Assembly (NCBI GenBank): GCA_964463655.1
Contig: CAYXDG010000014.1
Coordinates: 1 to 54,148, forward strand
DNA: 54,148 nt
From: Halothece sp964463655
Lineage (GTDB): Bacteria; Cyanobacteriota; Cyanobacteriia; Cyanobacteriales; Rubidibacteraceae
Reading direction: 5' to 3'
The notes beneath the pieces are model-generated. The model was not told the DNA's origin, did not search any database, and saw only the letters and a program-made list of their open reading frames with translations. The translations under genes and the position numbers were made by a program. Of the stretch, positions 15,857 to 25,015 are shown in pieces; the first letter of the stretch is position 1, and every line of letters starts with the position of its first letter.

Positions 15857-17932
15857 TTATCTGTTCCCTTGGGTTTTGGCAATGACGGCTTCAGCAACAT
15901 GATTGGGAACTTCAGCATAGTGACTGAATTCCATCGTAAAGATGCCTCGACCTTGAGTTTTGGAGCGGATGTCGGTGGCATAACCAAACATCTCCGCGAG
16001 GGGGACTTCTGACGAAATTTTGGCAAGTCCTTCCTCGGTATTCATATTACCGATTTGACCGCGACGAGAGTTCAAGTCGCCCATGACATCTCCTAAGAAG
16101 TCTTCGGGAATTTCTACTTCCACTTTCATCATTGGCTCTAACAATGCTGGGCTTGCTTTTTTCACGGCTTCGCGAATGCCCATTGAGCCAGCAATTTTGA
16201 AAGCCATTTCCGAGGAGTCCACATCATGGTAAGACCCGTCGATGAGTCTGACTTTCACATCAATTAAGGGATAGCCTGCTAAGACACCAGACTCGCAGGT
16301 TTCTTTAATCCCTTCTTCTACAGAGGGGATGTATTCTTTGGGAATGACCCCCCCAACAATTTTAGAGGTAAATTCAAAGCCTGTGCCTGGTTCTCCTGGT
16401 TCTACCTCTAAAACGACGTGACCGTATTGTCCTTTACCACCACTTTGACGAATGAATTTTCCTTCGGCTTTGCTGCCTTGGCGAATAGTTTCGCGATAGG
16501 CGACTTGCGGTTGACCGATGTTTGCTTCCACTTTGTATTCTCGCAGCATCCGATCCACTAAAATTTCAAGATGAAGTTCTCCCATACCAGCAATGACTGT
16601 CTGATTGGTTTCTGGATCAGTATTGACACGGAAGGTGGGGTCTTCATCGGCAAGAGCTTGCAGGGCTTTGGAAAGTTTCTCCATGTCTGCTTTGGTTTTC
16701 GGCTCTACCGCTACGGAAATCACGGGTTCAGGGATGAAGATGGATTCTAGGATAATGGAGTTGTTTTCATCACAAATGGTATCCCCTGTGGTGGTGTTTT
16801 TCAAGCCCACGATCGCGCCGAGTTCTCCGGCTCTGAGTTCATCGACTTCTATGCGATCGTTGGATTTCATCACAATCAATCGCGAGAGGCGTTCTTTTTT
16901 ATCCTTGGTGGCGTTATACACATAACTGCCTTTCTCCAAGACCCCTGAATAAATCCGCACGAAGGTCAGTCGTCCAAAGGGATCAGCTGCCACCTTAAAG
17001 GCTAAAGCGGCTAAGGGTTCATCATCGCTGGAGGGACGAGTCGCTTGCGTGCCATCGGGGAGAATCCCTTCAATGGGAGGCACTTCTGTCGGGGCGGGAA
17101 GATAATCAACCACCGCGTTTAAAAGGAGTTGGACTCCTTTATTTTTAAAAGCCGACCCACATAACAGGGGTACAATTTCTCGGGTTAAGGTTGCTTTGCG
17201 TAACCCTGCGCGGAGTTCTTCCTCCTCAAGAGATTCTTCCGCGAGATATTTTTCTAAGAGTTCTTCATCTGTTTCGGCAACTGCTTCAACTAGCTTGGCA
17301 CGATACTCTTGAGCAAGCTCCATCATATCTTCGGGAATTTCGCTGATTTCGATATCAGTTCCCACGTCATTGGTGTAGATGTAAGCCTTCATTCCCACTA
17401 GGTCAATCAGACCTGAGAATTCACTTTCCGCCCCGATCGGGAGTTGAATGGGAACAGCATTACAACGCAGGCGATCGCGCAATTGTTCATACACTTTATA
17501 AAAGTTTGCCCCTGTGCGGTCCATTTTATTGACAAAGACAATTCTAGGAACGCTGTAGCGATCGGCTTGTCGCCATACCGTCTCAGTTTGGGGTTGTACC
17601 CCGCCCACGGAACACAAAACCGTAATCACTCCGTCTAACACCCGCATGGAGCGTTCGACTTCAATGGTGAAGTCCACGTGACCGGGGGTATCAATGATAT
17701 TAATTTTATGATCGAGCCAACTGGTGCTTATTGCTGCTGCTGTAATGGTGATACCGCGCTCTCTTTCTTGCGCCATCCAATCCATTACTGCGTTCCCGTC
17801 ATGAACTTCCCCCAGTTTATGGGCTACCCCTGAGTAGTACAAGATGCGTTCGGTGGTTGTGGTTTTCCCAGCATCAATGTGGGCAGCGATTCCGATATTG
17901 CGGACTCGTTCTAGGGGAATAGTACGTGCCAT
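15857..17932 (-). CDS. fusA: Elongation factor G
   Basis: A 691-residue EF-G that drives translocation and, with RRF, ribosome recycling. G1 AHIDAGKTTTTERIL (from 17), DTPGHVDF and NKMDRTGANF are intact. Domains II-V follow, with the GQYGHVVLEVEPGEPGTGF stretch and a C-terminal YATDIRSKTQGRG loop. Cys107 (VLCSVGG) and Cys258 (LLCGSAFKNKG) lie where a redox-sensitive Cys pair has been described in other bacterial EF-G proteins; disulfide control here is inference. It stands between rpsG and tuf. The 111-bp spacer to rpsG is long enough for its own promoter. Confidence 0.98.
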   Translation of the reverse strand: MARTIPLERVRNIGIAAHIDAGKTTTTERILYYSGVAHKLGEVHDGNAVMDWMAQERERGITITAAAISTSWLDHKINIIDTPGHVDFTIEVERSMRVLDGVITVLCSVGGVQPQTETVWRQADRYSVPRIVFVNKMDRTGANFYKVYEQLRDRLRCNAVPIQLPIGAESEFSGLIDLVGMKAYIYTNDVGTDIEISEIPEDMMELAQEYRAKLVEAVAETDEELLEKYLAEESLEEEELRAGLRKATLTREIVPLLCGSAFKNKGVQLLLNAVVDYLPAPTEVPPIEGILPDGTQATRPSSDDEPLAALAFKVAADPFGRLTFVRIYSGVLEKGSYVYNATKDKKERLSRLIVMKSNDRIEVDELRAGELGAIVGLKNTTTGDTICDENNSIILESIFIPEPVISVAVEPKTKADMEKLSKALQALADEDPTFRVNTDPETNQTVIAGMGELHLEILVDRMLREYKVEANIGQPQVAYRETIRQGSKAEGKFIRQSGGKGQYGHVVLEVEPGEPGTGFEFTSKIVGGVIPKEYIPSVEEGIKETCESGVLAGYPLIDVKVRLIDGSYHDVDSSEMAFKIAGSMGIREAVKKASPALLEPMMKVEVEIPEDFLGDVMGDLNSRRGQIGNMNTEEGLAKISSEVPLAEMFGYATDIRSKTQGRGIFTMEFSHYAEVPNHVAEAVIAKTQGNR

Positions 17933-18043
17933 AGCGACCTCCTTATTTGAGCAGTGCTGGTTTTTCTATACGTTTTTGGTCTGTTTACAATTTTATAACT
18001 TTTTTTACATTTCCACCTTATTTGCCGTTCTCTCCGATGCAAA

Positions 18044-18514
18044 TTAATAGCGGTAGTGAGCAAAGGCTTTGTTGGCTTCTGCCATTTTGTGGGTTTCTTC
18101 GCGCTTGCGAATGGTGCTTCCTGTTTCGTTAGCCGCATCCATGATTTCATTGGCAAAACGGATTGCCATTGTTTTTCCAGACCGACTGCGACTATATTGT
18201 GACAGCCAGCGCAATGCTAAACTTGTCCCTCTTTCTGGGCGCACTTCCATTGGCACCTGGTAGGTTGCCCCACCCACCCGTCTGGCTTTGACCTGAACCA
18301 AGGGTGTTACATTTCGCACTGCTTGTTCAAAGGTTTCTAATGGGTCGCTGCTTGTTTTTTCTTCAATGATGGCAAACGCATCGTATAAGATTCTAGACGC
18401 AACTGATTTTTTCCCGCCCATCATTAACCGTCGGATCATCATGCTAACCAAACGGCTATTGTAAACTGGATCGGGAGGAACTGGGGGTTTTTTAACGTTA
18501 CTCCGACGAGACAT
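18044..18514 (-). CDS. rpsG: 30S ribosomal protein S7
   Basis: A 156-residue S7, normal length. It nucleates assembly of the 30S head on the 3' domain of 16S rRNA. The N-terminus MSRRSNVKKPPVPPDPVYNS, the helix MMIRRLMMGGKKSVASRILY, the RVGGATYQVPMEVRPERG beta-arm and the C-terminal HKMAEANKAFAHYRY are all typical of cyanobacteria. It follows rpsL by 29 bp and is part of the str operon. Confidence 0.98.
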   Translation of the reverse strand: MSRRSNVKKPPVPPDPVYNSRLVSMMIRRLMMGGKKSVASRILYDAFAIIEEKTSSDPLETFEQAVRNVTPLVQVKARRVGGATYQVPMEVRPERGTSLALRWLSQYSRSRSGKTMAIRFANEIMDAANETGSTIRKREETHKMAEANKAFAHYRY

Positions 18515-18543
18515 AACTAATTTTCCTAACTTAACTGATTTTT

Positions 18544-18918
18544 CTATTCTTTTGGACGTTTCGTTCCATATTTCGATCGCCCTTGACGACGGTCTTTAAC
18601 GCCTGTCGTATCTAGTGTTCCACGAACAATATGATAGCGGACACCTGGTAAATCTTTCACCCGTCCGCCTCGAATCAAGACCACTGAGTGTTCTTGCAGG
18701 TTATGACCAATCCCTGGAATGTAGGCGGTTACTTCATAACCTGATGTTAGGCGCACCCTAGCTACTTTCCGCAGGGCTGAGTTTGGTTTTTTGGGCGTTG
18801 CGGTATAGACCCTTGTGCAAACTCCTCGCCGTTGCGGACACTGCTTCAGGGCTGGGGATTTGGTTTTTTGCGTTAGCTTTGAGCGTTCGCTGCGAATCAG
18901 TTGTTGGATAGTGGGCAT
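18544..18918 (-). CDS. rpsL: 30S ribosomal protein S12
   Basis: A 124-residue S12, first gene of the str operon and part of the decoding centre. The conserved TPKKPNSALRKVARVRLT loop (including the Lys involved in streptomycin sensitivity elsewhere) and GRVKDLPGVRYHIVRG, with the Pro-Gly site of strong mutations, are wild-type-like. The 124-bp spacer upstream, rich in T near 19000, should hold the operon promoter and the end of the A-type carrier transcript. Confidence 0.98.
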   Translation of the reverse strand: MPTIQQLIRSERSKLTQKTKSPALKQCPQRRGVCTRVYTATPKKPNSALRKVARVRLTSGYEVTAYIPGIGHNLQEHSVVLIRGGRVKDLPGVRYHIVRGTLDTTGVKDRRQGRSKYGTKRPKE

Positions 18919-19042
18919 GAGTTAGCCTTGGACAACTCCTAAGTTTAATTACGACATCTGCTGTCGGCTAATTTTAAGTCAACAGCATCCCATCTTATCT
19001 TTTTTTTATAGCAATTGTCAAGAGCTTTTCTAGCAAGCAAAC

Positions 19043-19369
19043 TTAACCAATGGCGAAGGAAAGCCCACAGCTACAGGGATTAATCGCTTGGGGATTCTTA
19101 AAACGAAATCCACCGCCCATTAAATCTTCTGTATAGTCTAGGGTGAGTTGGCTCAGATAAGGAAGACTTTGTTCATCAATGACCACAGAAAAGTCTGTTT
19201 GAGGATAAAGGCGATCGCTGCTTTGAATTTCTTGATCCCAATCTAATGTATAATAAAGTCCAGAACAGCCACCTTCTTTCACGCCGAGGCGCAGGTAGCT
19301 GTCCTGTTGTTGGCGAGTCCTTTGAATGCGTTTAATTTCTTGTTTGGCTGCGTTACTAATTTGAATCAT
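19043..19369 (-). CDS. A-type iron-sulfur carrier (IscA/SufA family)
   Basis: A 108-residue HesB/IscA-type protein that binds and delivers Fe-S clusters or iron to apo-proteins. The three invariant Cys are Cys35 (GGCSG), Cys99 and Cys101 (PCSCGLSF); the GGGFRFKNP motif precedes the last pair. It overlaps no other gene and follows the cupin gene by 5 bp on the same strand, so the two are probably co-transcribed. A second, distinct A-type carrier lies at 43465, matching the two-paralogue pattern known in cyanobacteria. I cannot say which is IscA and which SufA. Confidence 0.92.
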   Translation of the reverse strand: MIQISNAAKQEIKRIQRTRQQQDSYLRLGVKEGGCSGLYYTLDWDQEIQSSDRLYPQTDFSVVIDEQSLPYLSQLTLDYTEDLMGGGFRFKNPQAINPCSCGLSFAIG

Positions 19370-19374
19370 TCACG

Positions 19375-19770
19375 TTAGCTGCGAGCATAATCATCCTGAA
19401 AACGAATGATATCATCTTCGCCCAAATATTCTCCATTTTGCACTTCAATTAGTACCAAATTAATCACACCTGGATTTTCGAGACGGTGCGGAGTACATTG
19501 GGGAACATAAGTCGATTGATTGCTGGTTAAGATTTCTTCTCTGTCTCCACAAATCACTTTAGCAGTTCCAGAGACAACAATCCAGTGTTCGCTGCGGTGG
19601 TGGTGCATTTGCAAACTGAGGCGATGTCCTGGTTTCACCTCAATACGTTTGATTTTATAGCCCGTTCCTTCTTCAAGGGTGGTAAAACTTCCCCAAGGGC
19701 GAGTTTCGCCTTCTGTGGCTGAGGAAAACTGGACAGAGGGAGGAAAAGTTAGGGTTTCAGCGTTAGACAT
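19375..19770 (-). CDS. Stand-alone mannose-6-phosphate isomerase-type cupin
   Basis: A 131-residue single cupin resembling the C-terminal domain of type II phosphomannose isomerase/GDP-mannose pyrophosphorylase. The sequence RPWGSFTTLEEGTGYKIKRI is the family signature. Metal ligands are in SLQMHHHRSEHWIVVSGTAK, with a later His in PQCTPHRLENPG. Free-standing versions are common in cyanobacteria and are annotated as mannose-6-phosphate isomerase; activity is inferred. It lies 5 bp upstream of the A-type carrier gene. The spacer upstream (19771-19932) shows nothing I can name. Confidence 0.85.
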   Translation of the reverse strand: MSNAETLTFPPSVQFSSATEGETRPWGSFTTLEEGTGYKIKRIEVKPGHRLSLQMHHHRSEHWIVVSGTAKVICGDREEILTSNQSTYVPQCTPHRLENPGVINLVLIEVQNGEYLGEDDIIRFQDDYARS

Positions 19771-19932
19771 GGCTCTTGCTTTATATTGCTTAGGGTATAG
19801 TTTATCATCCTACACGCTCTGACGTTTTTCGAGAAATCAAATGACACAGCCCTAGGGGGCTTCCGTTAGCTAACTTTTTATAACTGATATAGGATGGCTA
19901 TAGCAGGTCTCTACCTAAAAAACAAACAATGA

Positions 19933-20418
19933 TTAACGATTAATGATTAATTGTTCATTGAGATCGTCAATTTCAAAATACTGATAAAATTTATTGGTCA
20001 CTTCTAACCAGTATGATCGCCCTTCTGGTCGCTTTCGCACTAATTCCAATTCCACTAATTCTTGCACTTGTTGATAAGCGCTGCTTCCTCTTAATTCTAT
20101 TAAATCGGTTTGTAAAATCGGGGTCTTGAGTGCGATCGCGGCTAAGGTTCTTAAAGCGCCAACTCCCAACTCAGCAGGGACTAAATTTTGCAGAAATTTT
20201 TGATGATTTGATCGTAATTGCAGACTATAGCCATTTGGCGTTTCTACCACTTCTAAAGCACTATCTCGATGAGCATAATCTGACATTAATTCGACAATCG
20301 CTTCTTCAATTTCTGCGCGATCGCAGTGGGTATGTTCACTCAGTTCTTTCATTGACAAAGGTTGCCCTTTAATGTATAGAATTGCTTCGATTTGAGTCGC
20401 TAAACGAGGTGTTTTCAT
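19933..20418 (-). CDS. scpB: Segregation and condensation protein B (ScpB)
   Basis: A 161-residue tandem winged-helix protein, slightly short for ScpB (about 180). ScpB joins ScpA and SMC in chromosome compaction. Visible are the first winged helix (ATQIEAILYIKGQPLSMKEL), the second domain LGVGALRTLAAIALKTPILQ, and the conserved LIELRGSSAYQQVQELVE stretch. scpA is not adjacent, which is usual in cyanobacteria. The ATG at 20418 is preceded by a purine-rich stretch. Confidence 0.9.
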   Translation of the reverse strand: MKTPRLATQIEAILYIKGQPLSMKELSEHTHCDRAEIEEAIVELMSDYAHRDSALEVVETPNGYSLQLRSNHQKFLQNLVPAELGVGALRTLAAIALKTPILQTDLIELRGSSAYQQVQELVELELVRKRPEGRSYWLEVTNKFYQYFEIDDLNEQLIINR

Positions 20419-20532
20419 AACAGAGAAGACAGAGAAACTATTATTAAGAGATTGATTTTAGAAACTGCTGTGCTATTAAACTTAGGATCAACAGCGATCG
20501 AGACTGCCAATAAGTCTTATACCCATTATTAA

Positions 20533-20763
20533 TTATTCATTGTTTAAGGGTTTCCAACCTGGTTGCCATAAATCTTTATCTTTTAATTGTTGAGCATTAA
20601 TCCAAAATCGCACATTTTCATCACAAGATGCAACCATTTCTGCAAAAACCCATTTCCCTTGATTTTTACGGTTAACAACTTCAAAGTGTCGCCAGCCCCA
20701 TGTCTTTTGCCGTGCTGTCCATTTTGAGCCTAACAGATGTGGAAATTTTTGCTTTTTTGCCAT
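20533..20763 (-). CDS. TIGR02450-family Trp-rich small protein
   Basis: A 76-residue protein from ATG 20763 (MAKKQKFPHLLGSKWTA). It matches the TIGR02450 family of short Trp-rich proteins: seven Trp in the spaced pattern KWTA...WGWRHFEV...KWVFAEMVAS...RFWI...LWQPGW. Function is unknown. An upstream ATG at 20808 would add 15 residues that do not fit the family, so I reject it. It is divergent from rpiA, with GC-rich hairpins between them. Confidence 0.82.
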   Translation of the reverse strand: MAKKQKFPHLLGSKWTARQKTWGWRHFEVVNRKNQGKWVFAEMVASCDENVRFWINAQQLKDKDLWQPGWKPLNNE

Positions 20764-20837
20764 TCTTAATTGATTGAGTATTTCTGCAATACGGAACACC
20801 TTGACCATTCCATCCCACGCATCTGTAGCAAGGAGTT

Positions 20838-20860
20838 CCCCCAGACTTGGGGGCTGGGGG
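20838..20860 (+). repeat. Alternative GC hairpins upstream of rpiA
   Basis: CCCCCA can pair with TGGGGG directly after it (20838-20853), or CCCCCAG can pair with the later CTGGGGG (20838-20860). The two structures exclude each other. They lie about 90-110 bases before the rpiA start, in a leader without another gene. It may be an intergenic repeat or a leader structure. Confidence 0.5.
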
Positions 20861-20950
20861 AGATCATGTCGGATTGGTGCTAATGGTAGCGCTAAATTTT
20901 GGTACGATGCTGAAGGTAAAACAAATCAATATCTAAGTCAGGAGGCTATC

Positions 20951-21658
20951 ATGGCAGATGCAGACCTTTCTAAAATTATGAAGCAGGAAGTGGGAAAAGC
21001 AGCGGCCGATCGAGTAAAATCGAACTCGATCGTCGGTTTAGGGACAGGATCAACCACTGCCTTTGCCATTCAGTATATCGGCGAACGATTGCAAAAGGGG
21101 GAACTAGAGAATATTCAAGGAATCCCCACCTCGTTTCAAGCAGAAGTCCTCGCCAAACAATATGGCATTCCTCTAACCACTTTAGATGCTGTTGATCATA
21201 TTGATGTTGCGATCGATGGTGCAGATGAAGTTGATCCAAATAAGAATTTAATTAAAGGCGGTGGTGCGGCTCATACGCGAGAAAAAGTTGTGGATTCCTT
21301 GGGAAATGAGTTTATTGTAGTAGTGGATAGTGGAAAATTAGTAGATAAACTCGGATCAACTTTTCTCTTACCTGTAGAAGTCATTCCCATGGCAATGACC
21401 CCTGTGATGCGAAAATTAGAGCAGATGGGGGGGAAGCCAGAGTTACGAATGGCAGTGAAAAAAGCAGGGCCTGTGGTAACCGACCAAGGAAATCTAGTTA
21501 TTGATGTGAAGTTTGACGAAATTGCTAATCCAGGGGAGTTAGAAAAAGAAATCAATAATATTCCGGGAGTGTTAGAAAATGGTTTATTTGTTGGGGTAGC
21601 AGATATTATTTTAGTGGGAGAAATTAAGGATAATCAAGCTACTGTTCGTGAATTTTAG
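20951..21658 (+). CDS. rpiA: Ribose-5-phosphate isomerase A
   Basis: A 235-residue RpiA, which interconverts ribose-5-phosphate and ribulose-5-phosphate in the Calvin cycle and oxidative pentose pathway. Motifs are VGLGTGSTTAFAI (phosphate-binding loop), DGADEVDPNKNLIKGGGAA and the catalytic EKVVDS region. ATG 20951 is preceded by CAGGAGG nine to ten bases upstream and gives the usual N-terminus. A longer in-frame start at 20774 would add 59 residues that read through the GC hairpin and fit no family member. It converges on the acyl-CoA synthetase gene. Confidence 0.96.
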   Translation: MADADLSKIMKQEVGKAAADRVKSNSIVGLGTGSTTAFAIQYIGERLQKGELENIQGIPTSFQAEVLAKQYGIPLTTLDAVDHIDVAIDGADEVDPNKNLIKGGGAAHTREKVVDSLGNEFIVVVDSGKLVDKLGSTFLLPVEVIPMAMTPVMRKLEQMGGKPELRMAVKKAGPVVTDQGNLVIDVKFDEIANPGELEKEINNIPGVLENGLFVGVADIILVGEIKDNQATVREF

Positions 21659-21666
21659 TTGTTAAA

Positions 21667-21683
21667 GGTGGGCAAAGCCCACC
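21667..21683 (+). terminator. Perfect 7-bp hairpin between rpiA and the acyl-CoA synthetase gene
   Basis: GGTGGGC AAA GCCCACC starts 9 bases after the rpiA stop and 9 bases before the stop of the convergent gene. It has no T tract, yet its place suggests a bidirectional 3'-end structure. The stem with an AAA loop resembles hairpins at 28009 and 42619. Confidence 0.5.
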
Positions 21684-21691
21684 CGACGGGA

Positions 21692-24421
21692 TTAAAGTGT
21701 GGTGAGATCGATTTCAGCCGTCATCATGCCTTCTTCAGGGTCTTCTTCAACCTTAAAGCCTAACCGTTGACAAATCTTTTGCATGGGACGGTTTTCAGGC
21801 AGAATATAAGCAACGATGTGTTCGAGTCCTTCTGCTTTGCCAATGTTCACCAGTTGGCGCAAAAACTCTGTTCCCAGTCCTTTGCGCTGATATGAATCAC
21901 TGATGAGCATTCCAAACTCTGCGGTGTGAGTGCCTTTAATCTGACTCAGTCGTGCAACCCCGAGAATCTCATGGTTTCCTTCTTGATCTTCATGATCGGC
22001 GACCAGAGCAATTTCGCGATCGTAGTCAATGAAACAAATCCGAGTGAGTCGGTTGTGAGTGATGCGGTGACTAAATTTAATCAGATGAGCATAGCGCAGA
22101 TACACACTTTCTTCAGATAAGGTGCTGTGAAAAGCGCGAATTAAGGGTTCATCTTCAGGGCTAATGGGACGAATGGTCGCAGGAGTGCCATCTTGCAATG
22201 TCCATTGATTAACGTACTGGATGGGATAGGGACGAACCGCGAGTTCTGGACGTTCTTCTCCCTCAGAATGTAACACGACCCGTGCATCAAGGGCAACGAA
22301 TCCCCCTTCTTCTGGAGTTCGCGCTAAGAGGGGGTTAATGTCAATTTCTTTGATTCTGGGCTGTTCAACCACTAATTGGCTAAATTGGACTAAAAGCTGC
22401 TCTAAGGCTGCTAAATCCACTGTAGAACGTCCTCTGACACCCTTTAACGCCTCGTAGATTCGCGTTTGTTCCATCATCCGTCGCGCCAGGGTGGTATTGA
22501 GAGGAGGAAGAGCTAACGCACGGTCTTGGAAGACTTCTACTAATGACCCGCCTGTGCCAAACAGTAACACAGGACCAAATTGCGGATCGAGGCTGCTTCC
22601 TAAAATCAGTTCATAGCCGTCTAGTTTCAACATGGCTTGAACCGTTACCCCTTGGAAGTGTTCTGGAGGAACAGCCTCACGAATGCTATTATAAGCGGAT
22701 TTCACCGCGTCTGCGTCTTTGAGATTCAGTTTGACCCCGCCGACATCGCTTTTATGGGTGATGGTTTCGGAGGAAAGTTTCAACACGACAGGATAACCAA
22801 TGGCTTCTGCTTGACTGACGGCCGCTTCTGGGCTGTCTGCGAGGCGAGTATCCACTGTGGGAATATGGTAAGCATTGAGGAGTTGTTTGGATTCGTATTC
22901 TGTGAGAAGATTGCGTCCTGTGGCGCGAACGCGATCGAATATTTCTTCAATTTGTGCCTGATCTGCGGATTTTCCTTCGGTGAAACTGGGGGTTTCATAG
23001 ATTCCCTGTAGGTTGTAGCTATAGCGCCACATCAAGTTAAACACTTGCGCTGCGGTGTCTGGATAAGACAGGGTGAAGATGTTGGCTTCGTTGAGAATCT
23101 TTTTCCCAGCTTCGATGCTATTTCCTCCCATCCAACTGGCGATCAGGGGTTTTCCTTTTAAGTAATGGGCGAAGGGCGCAAGGGTTTCGGCGGTTTTTGT
23201 CGGGTTGGTCATTGCTTGCGGGGTGAGAATGACCAATAAGCCGTCACTGTTGGGATCATTGGCGCAAATCTCGATCGCGTCCTTGTAGCGTTCTGGCTCG
23301 GCATCTCCTAAAATATCGATCGGGTTGCCATGACTCCAGTGCGTGGGTAAGCATTTATTTAAAGCGGCGATCGTATCTGGGGCTAACTCTGCTAACTGTC
23401 CACCGTGACGAATTAACGCATCTGTTGCTAACACCCCAGGGCCACCCGCATTAGTTAAAATAGTTAAGCGATTCCCTTGAGGACGGGGTTGTTTGGCTAA
23501 AATTTCCGCAAGATTAAACAGATCATCAATGGTATCCACTCGCAGCACCCCTGACCGTCGAAATGCAGCATCTAAGACATCATCACTTCCAGCTAAAGCC
23601 CCTGTATGGGAAGCTGCCGCTTCGGCTGCCGCAGACGTGCGTCCAGATTTAATCACAATAATCGGTTTAGTTAAGGCAACTTCTCGCGCAGCGGAGAGGA
23701 ACGATCGCGCATCCCCGATCGATTCCATATAAATTACAATACTGTTAGTATGGGGATCATCCCCTAAATAATCAATTAAATCGCCCCAATTGACATCTAA
23801 CATCGAACCAATAGAGACAAAGGCACTAAACCCCACATTCTCGCGAAAACTCCAATCGAGAATCGACGTACACAACGCCCCACTCTGGCTAATAAAGCCT
23901 ACATTGCCGGGCAGCGCCATTGCACTGCCAAAGGTCGCATTTAAACCATGATGAGGATTCATTACGCCTAAACAGTTGGGGCCGATAATGCGGAGATTGT
24001 GGGCTTGAGCTTCGGCTTTAATTTCTTGTTCAAGAGCGATGCCAGGTGCGCCAATTTCTTTAAAGCCAGCAGAAATAATAATTGCTCCTTTCACTCTCTT
24101 GCGAGTACATTCTTTCACCACGCCAGCAACCGTTTGGGCGGGTGTTGCAATGAGTGCTAAATCAATGGGGTCGGGAATACTATCTAAACTGGGATAAGCC
24201 TTAATCCCTAAAACACTGTCTCGCTTGGGGTTGACGGGATAAACGGTTCCGCCGAAAGGATTGCTAATTAAATTCCAGAGGAGTGTCCGTCCCACACTAC
24301 CTGGCTTTTCGCTAGCACCAATTACGGCGACCGTTTTCGGGCTAAAAATTGCATCTAATGGTTGGTGAGTTCCCAAATAGTCATGGGCGGGATCGTGGAT
24401 TCGATTTCGGGTTTGAGTCAT
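21692..24421 (-). CDS. ADP-forming acyl-CoA synthetase fused to GNAT acetyltransferase
   Basis: A 909-residue fusion. Domains in order: CoA-binding Rossmann (about 20-150; FSPKTVAVIGASEKPGSVG), succinyl-CoA-ligase-like (about 160-460) with VGFISQSGALCTSILDW and HTGALAGSDDVLDAAF, ATP-grasp (about 495-720; YPVVLKLSSETITHKSDVGG), and a C-terminal GNAT domain (about 745-905) with the acetyl-CoA site SYQRKGLGTEFLRQLV. The layout is that of Pat/PatZ-type protein lysine acetyltransferases and of acetate-CoA ligase (ADP-forming) fusions. The conserved His of active ligases cannot be confirmed by eye. It may acetylate proteins such as acetyl-CoA synthetase, or make acetyl-CoA. It is isolated, facing rpiA. 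Confidence 0.88.
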   Translation of the reverse strand: MTQTRNRIHDPAHDYLGTHQPLDAIFSPKTVAVIGASEKPGSVGRTLLWNLISNPFGGTVYPVNPKRDSVLGIKAYPSLDSIPDPIDLALIATPAQTVAGVVKECTRKRVKGAIIISAGFKEIGAPGIALEQEIKAEAQAHNLRIIGPNCLGVMNPHHGLNATFGSAMALPGNVGFISQSGALCTSILDWSFRENVGFSAFVSIGSMLDVNWGDLIDYLGDDPHTNSIVIYMESIGDARSFLSAAREVALTKPIIVIKSGRTSAAAEAAASHTGALAGSDDVLDAAFRRSGVLRVDTIDDLFNLAEILAKQPRPQGNRLTILTNAGGPGVLATDALIRHGGQLAELAPDTIAALNKCLPTHWSHGNPIDILGDAEPERYKDAIEICANDPNSDGLLVILTPQAMTNPTKTAETLAPFAHYLKGKPLIASWMGGNSIEAGKKILNEANIFTLSYPDTAAQVFNLMWRYSYNLQGIYETPSFTEGKSADQAQIEEIFDRVRATGRNLLTEYESKQLLNAYHIPTVDTRLADSPEAAVSQAEAIGYPVVLKLSSETITHKSDVGGVKLNLKDADAVKSAYNSIREAVPPEHFQGVTVQAMLKLDGYELILGSSLDPQFGPVLLFGTGGSLVEVFQDRALALPPLNTTLARRMMEQTRIYEALKGVRGRSTVDLAALEQLLVQFSQLVVEQPRIKEIDINPLLARTPEEGGFVALDARVVLHSEGEERPELAVRPYPIQYVNQWTLQDGTPATIRPISPEDEPLIRAFHSTLSEESVYLRYAHLIKFSHRITHNRLTRICFIDYDREIALVADHEDQEGNHEILGVARLSQIKGTHTAEFGMLISDSYQRKGLGTEFLRQLVNIGKAEGLEHIVAYILPENRPMQKICQRLGFKVEEDPEEGMMTAEIDLTTL

Positions 24422-25015
24422 AAGTTTCGATGCTCCATGAAACGTTACTACTACCTACTGTAGGGCGCGATCGCGTTTTCAATTCACTTTTAATCGAAAG
24501 AAACGCTTAAGATCAATCTTGCCCTTCCCCCTCACTATTTGTAATAATCAAACCTCCCTTATAAATCTTTTCAATTGATGTTTTCCGTATTTAAAAATAC
24601 ATTTTGATCCAGCTTCAATCATGTCTTTAATTGGATAGGATTTTCTAACTGAAGCTATATTAAGCGCAACTTCATAAAGAAATCATATTAGTTTTCAGAT
24701 CCATTGATCAGGTCGAATCATGCAAACAACTGGTTACTGGTATAGCAATATTGCTGATTACTACTATGTATAGATAGTCTGAAATAATGGTCTGAATAGA
24801 GAGTATGAAAGAGCTTAACAGTGAATGAGAAAGTCCGCTTTTCTCGTGCTTCATCGTGGCAATCCCTAAAAAAACAGTAATTGGGACGTTAAAGCGATCA
24901 AAAACAATTTATCTTGGTCATATAAAACATTGTTCTTGTGATTTAAGCATCTTAACAGCAATGCGCGATCGAGGATTCTACACTAGAGGTAAGTTTGAAA
25001 ATAAAATCATTGATT
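24422..25015. other. 594-bp spacer before the PAS kinase gene
   Basis: AT-rich spacer with no gene I can support. A short frame at 24856-25041 ends inside the kinase gene, has no family resemblance and no ribosome site, so I leave it out. The palindrome AGCAATATTGCT lies near 24745. The kinase promoter is presumably in this stretch. Confidence 0.5.

Noticed and set aside
20774..20950. Extended N-terminus for rpiA
   Set aside because: A strong CAGGAGG site and the family start are at 20951; the extension translates a GC hairpin repeat.
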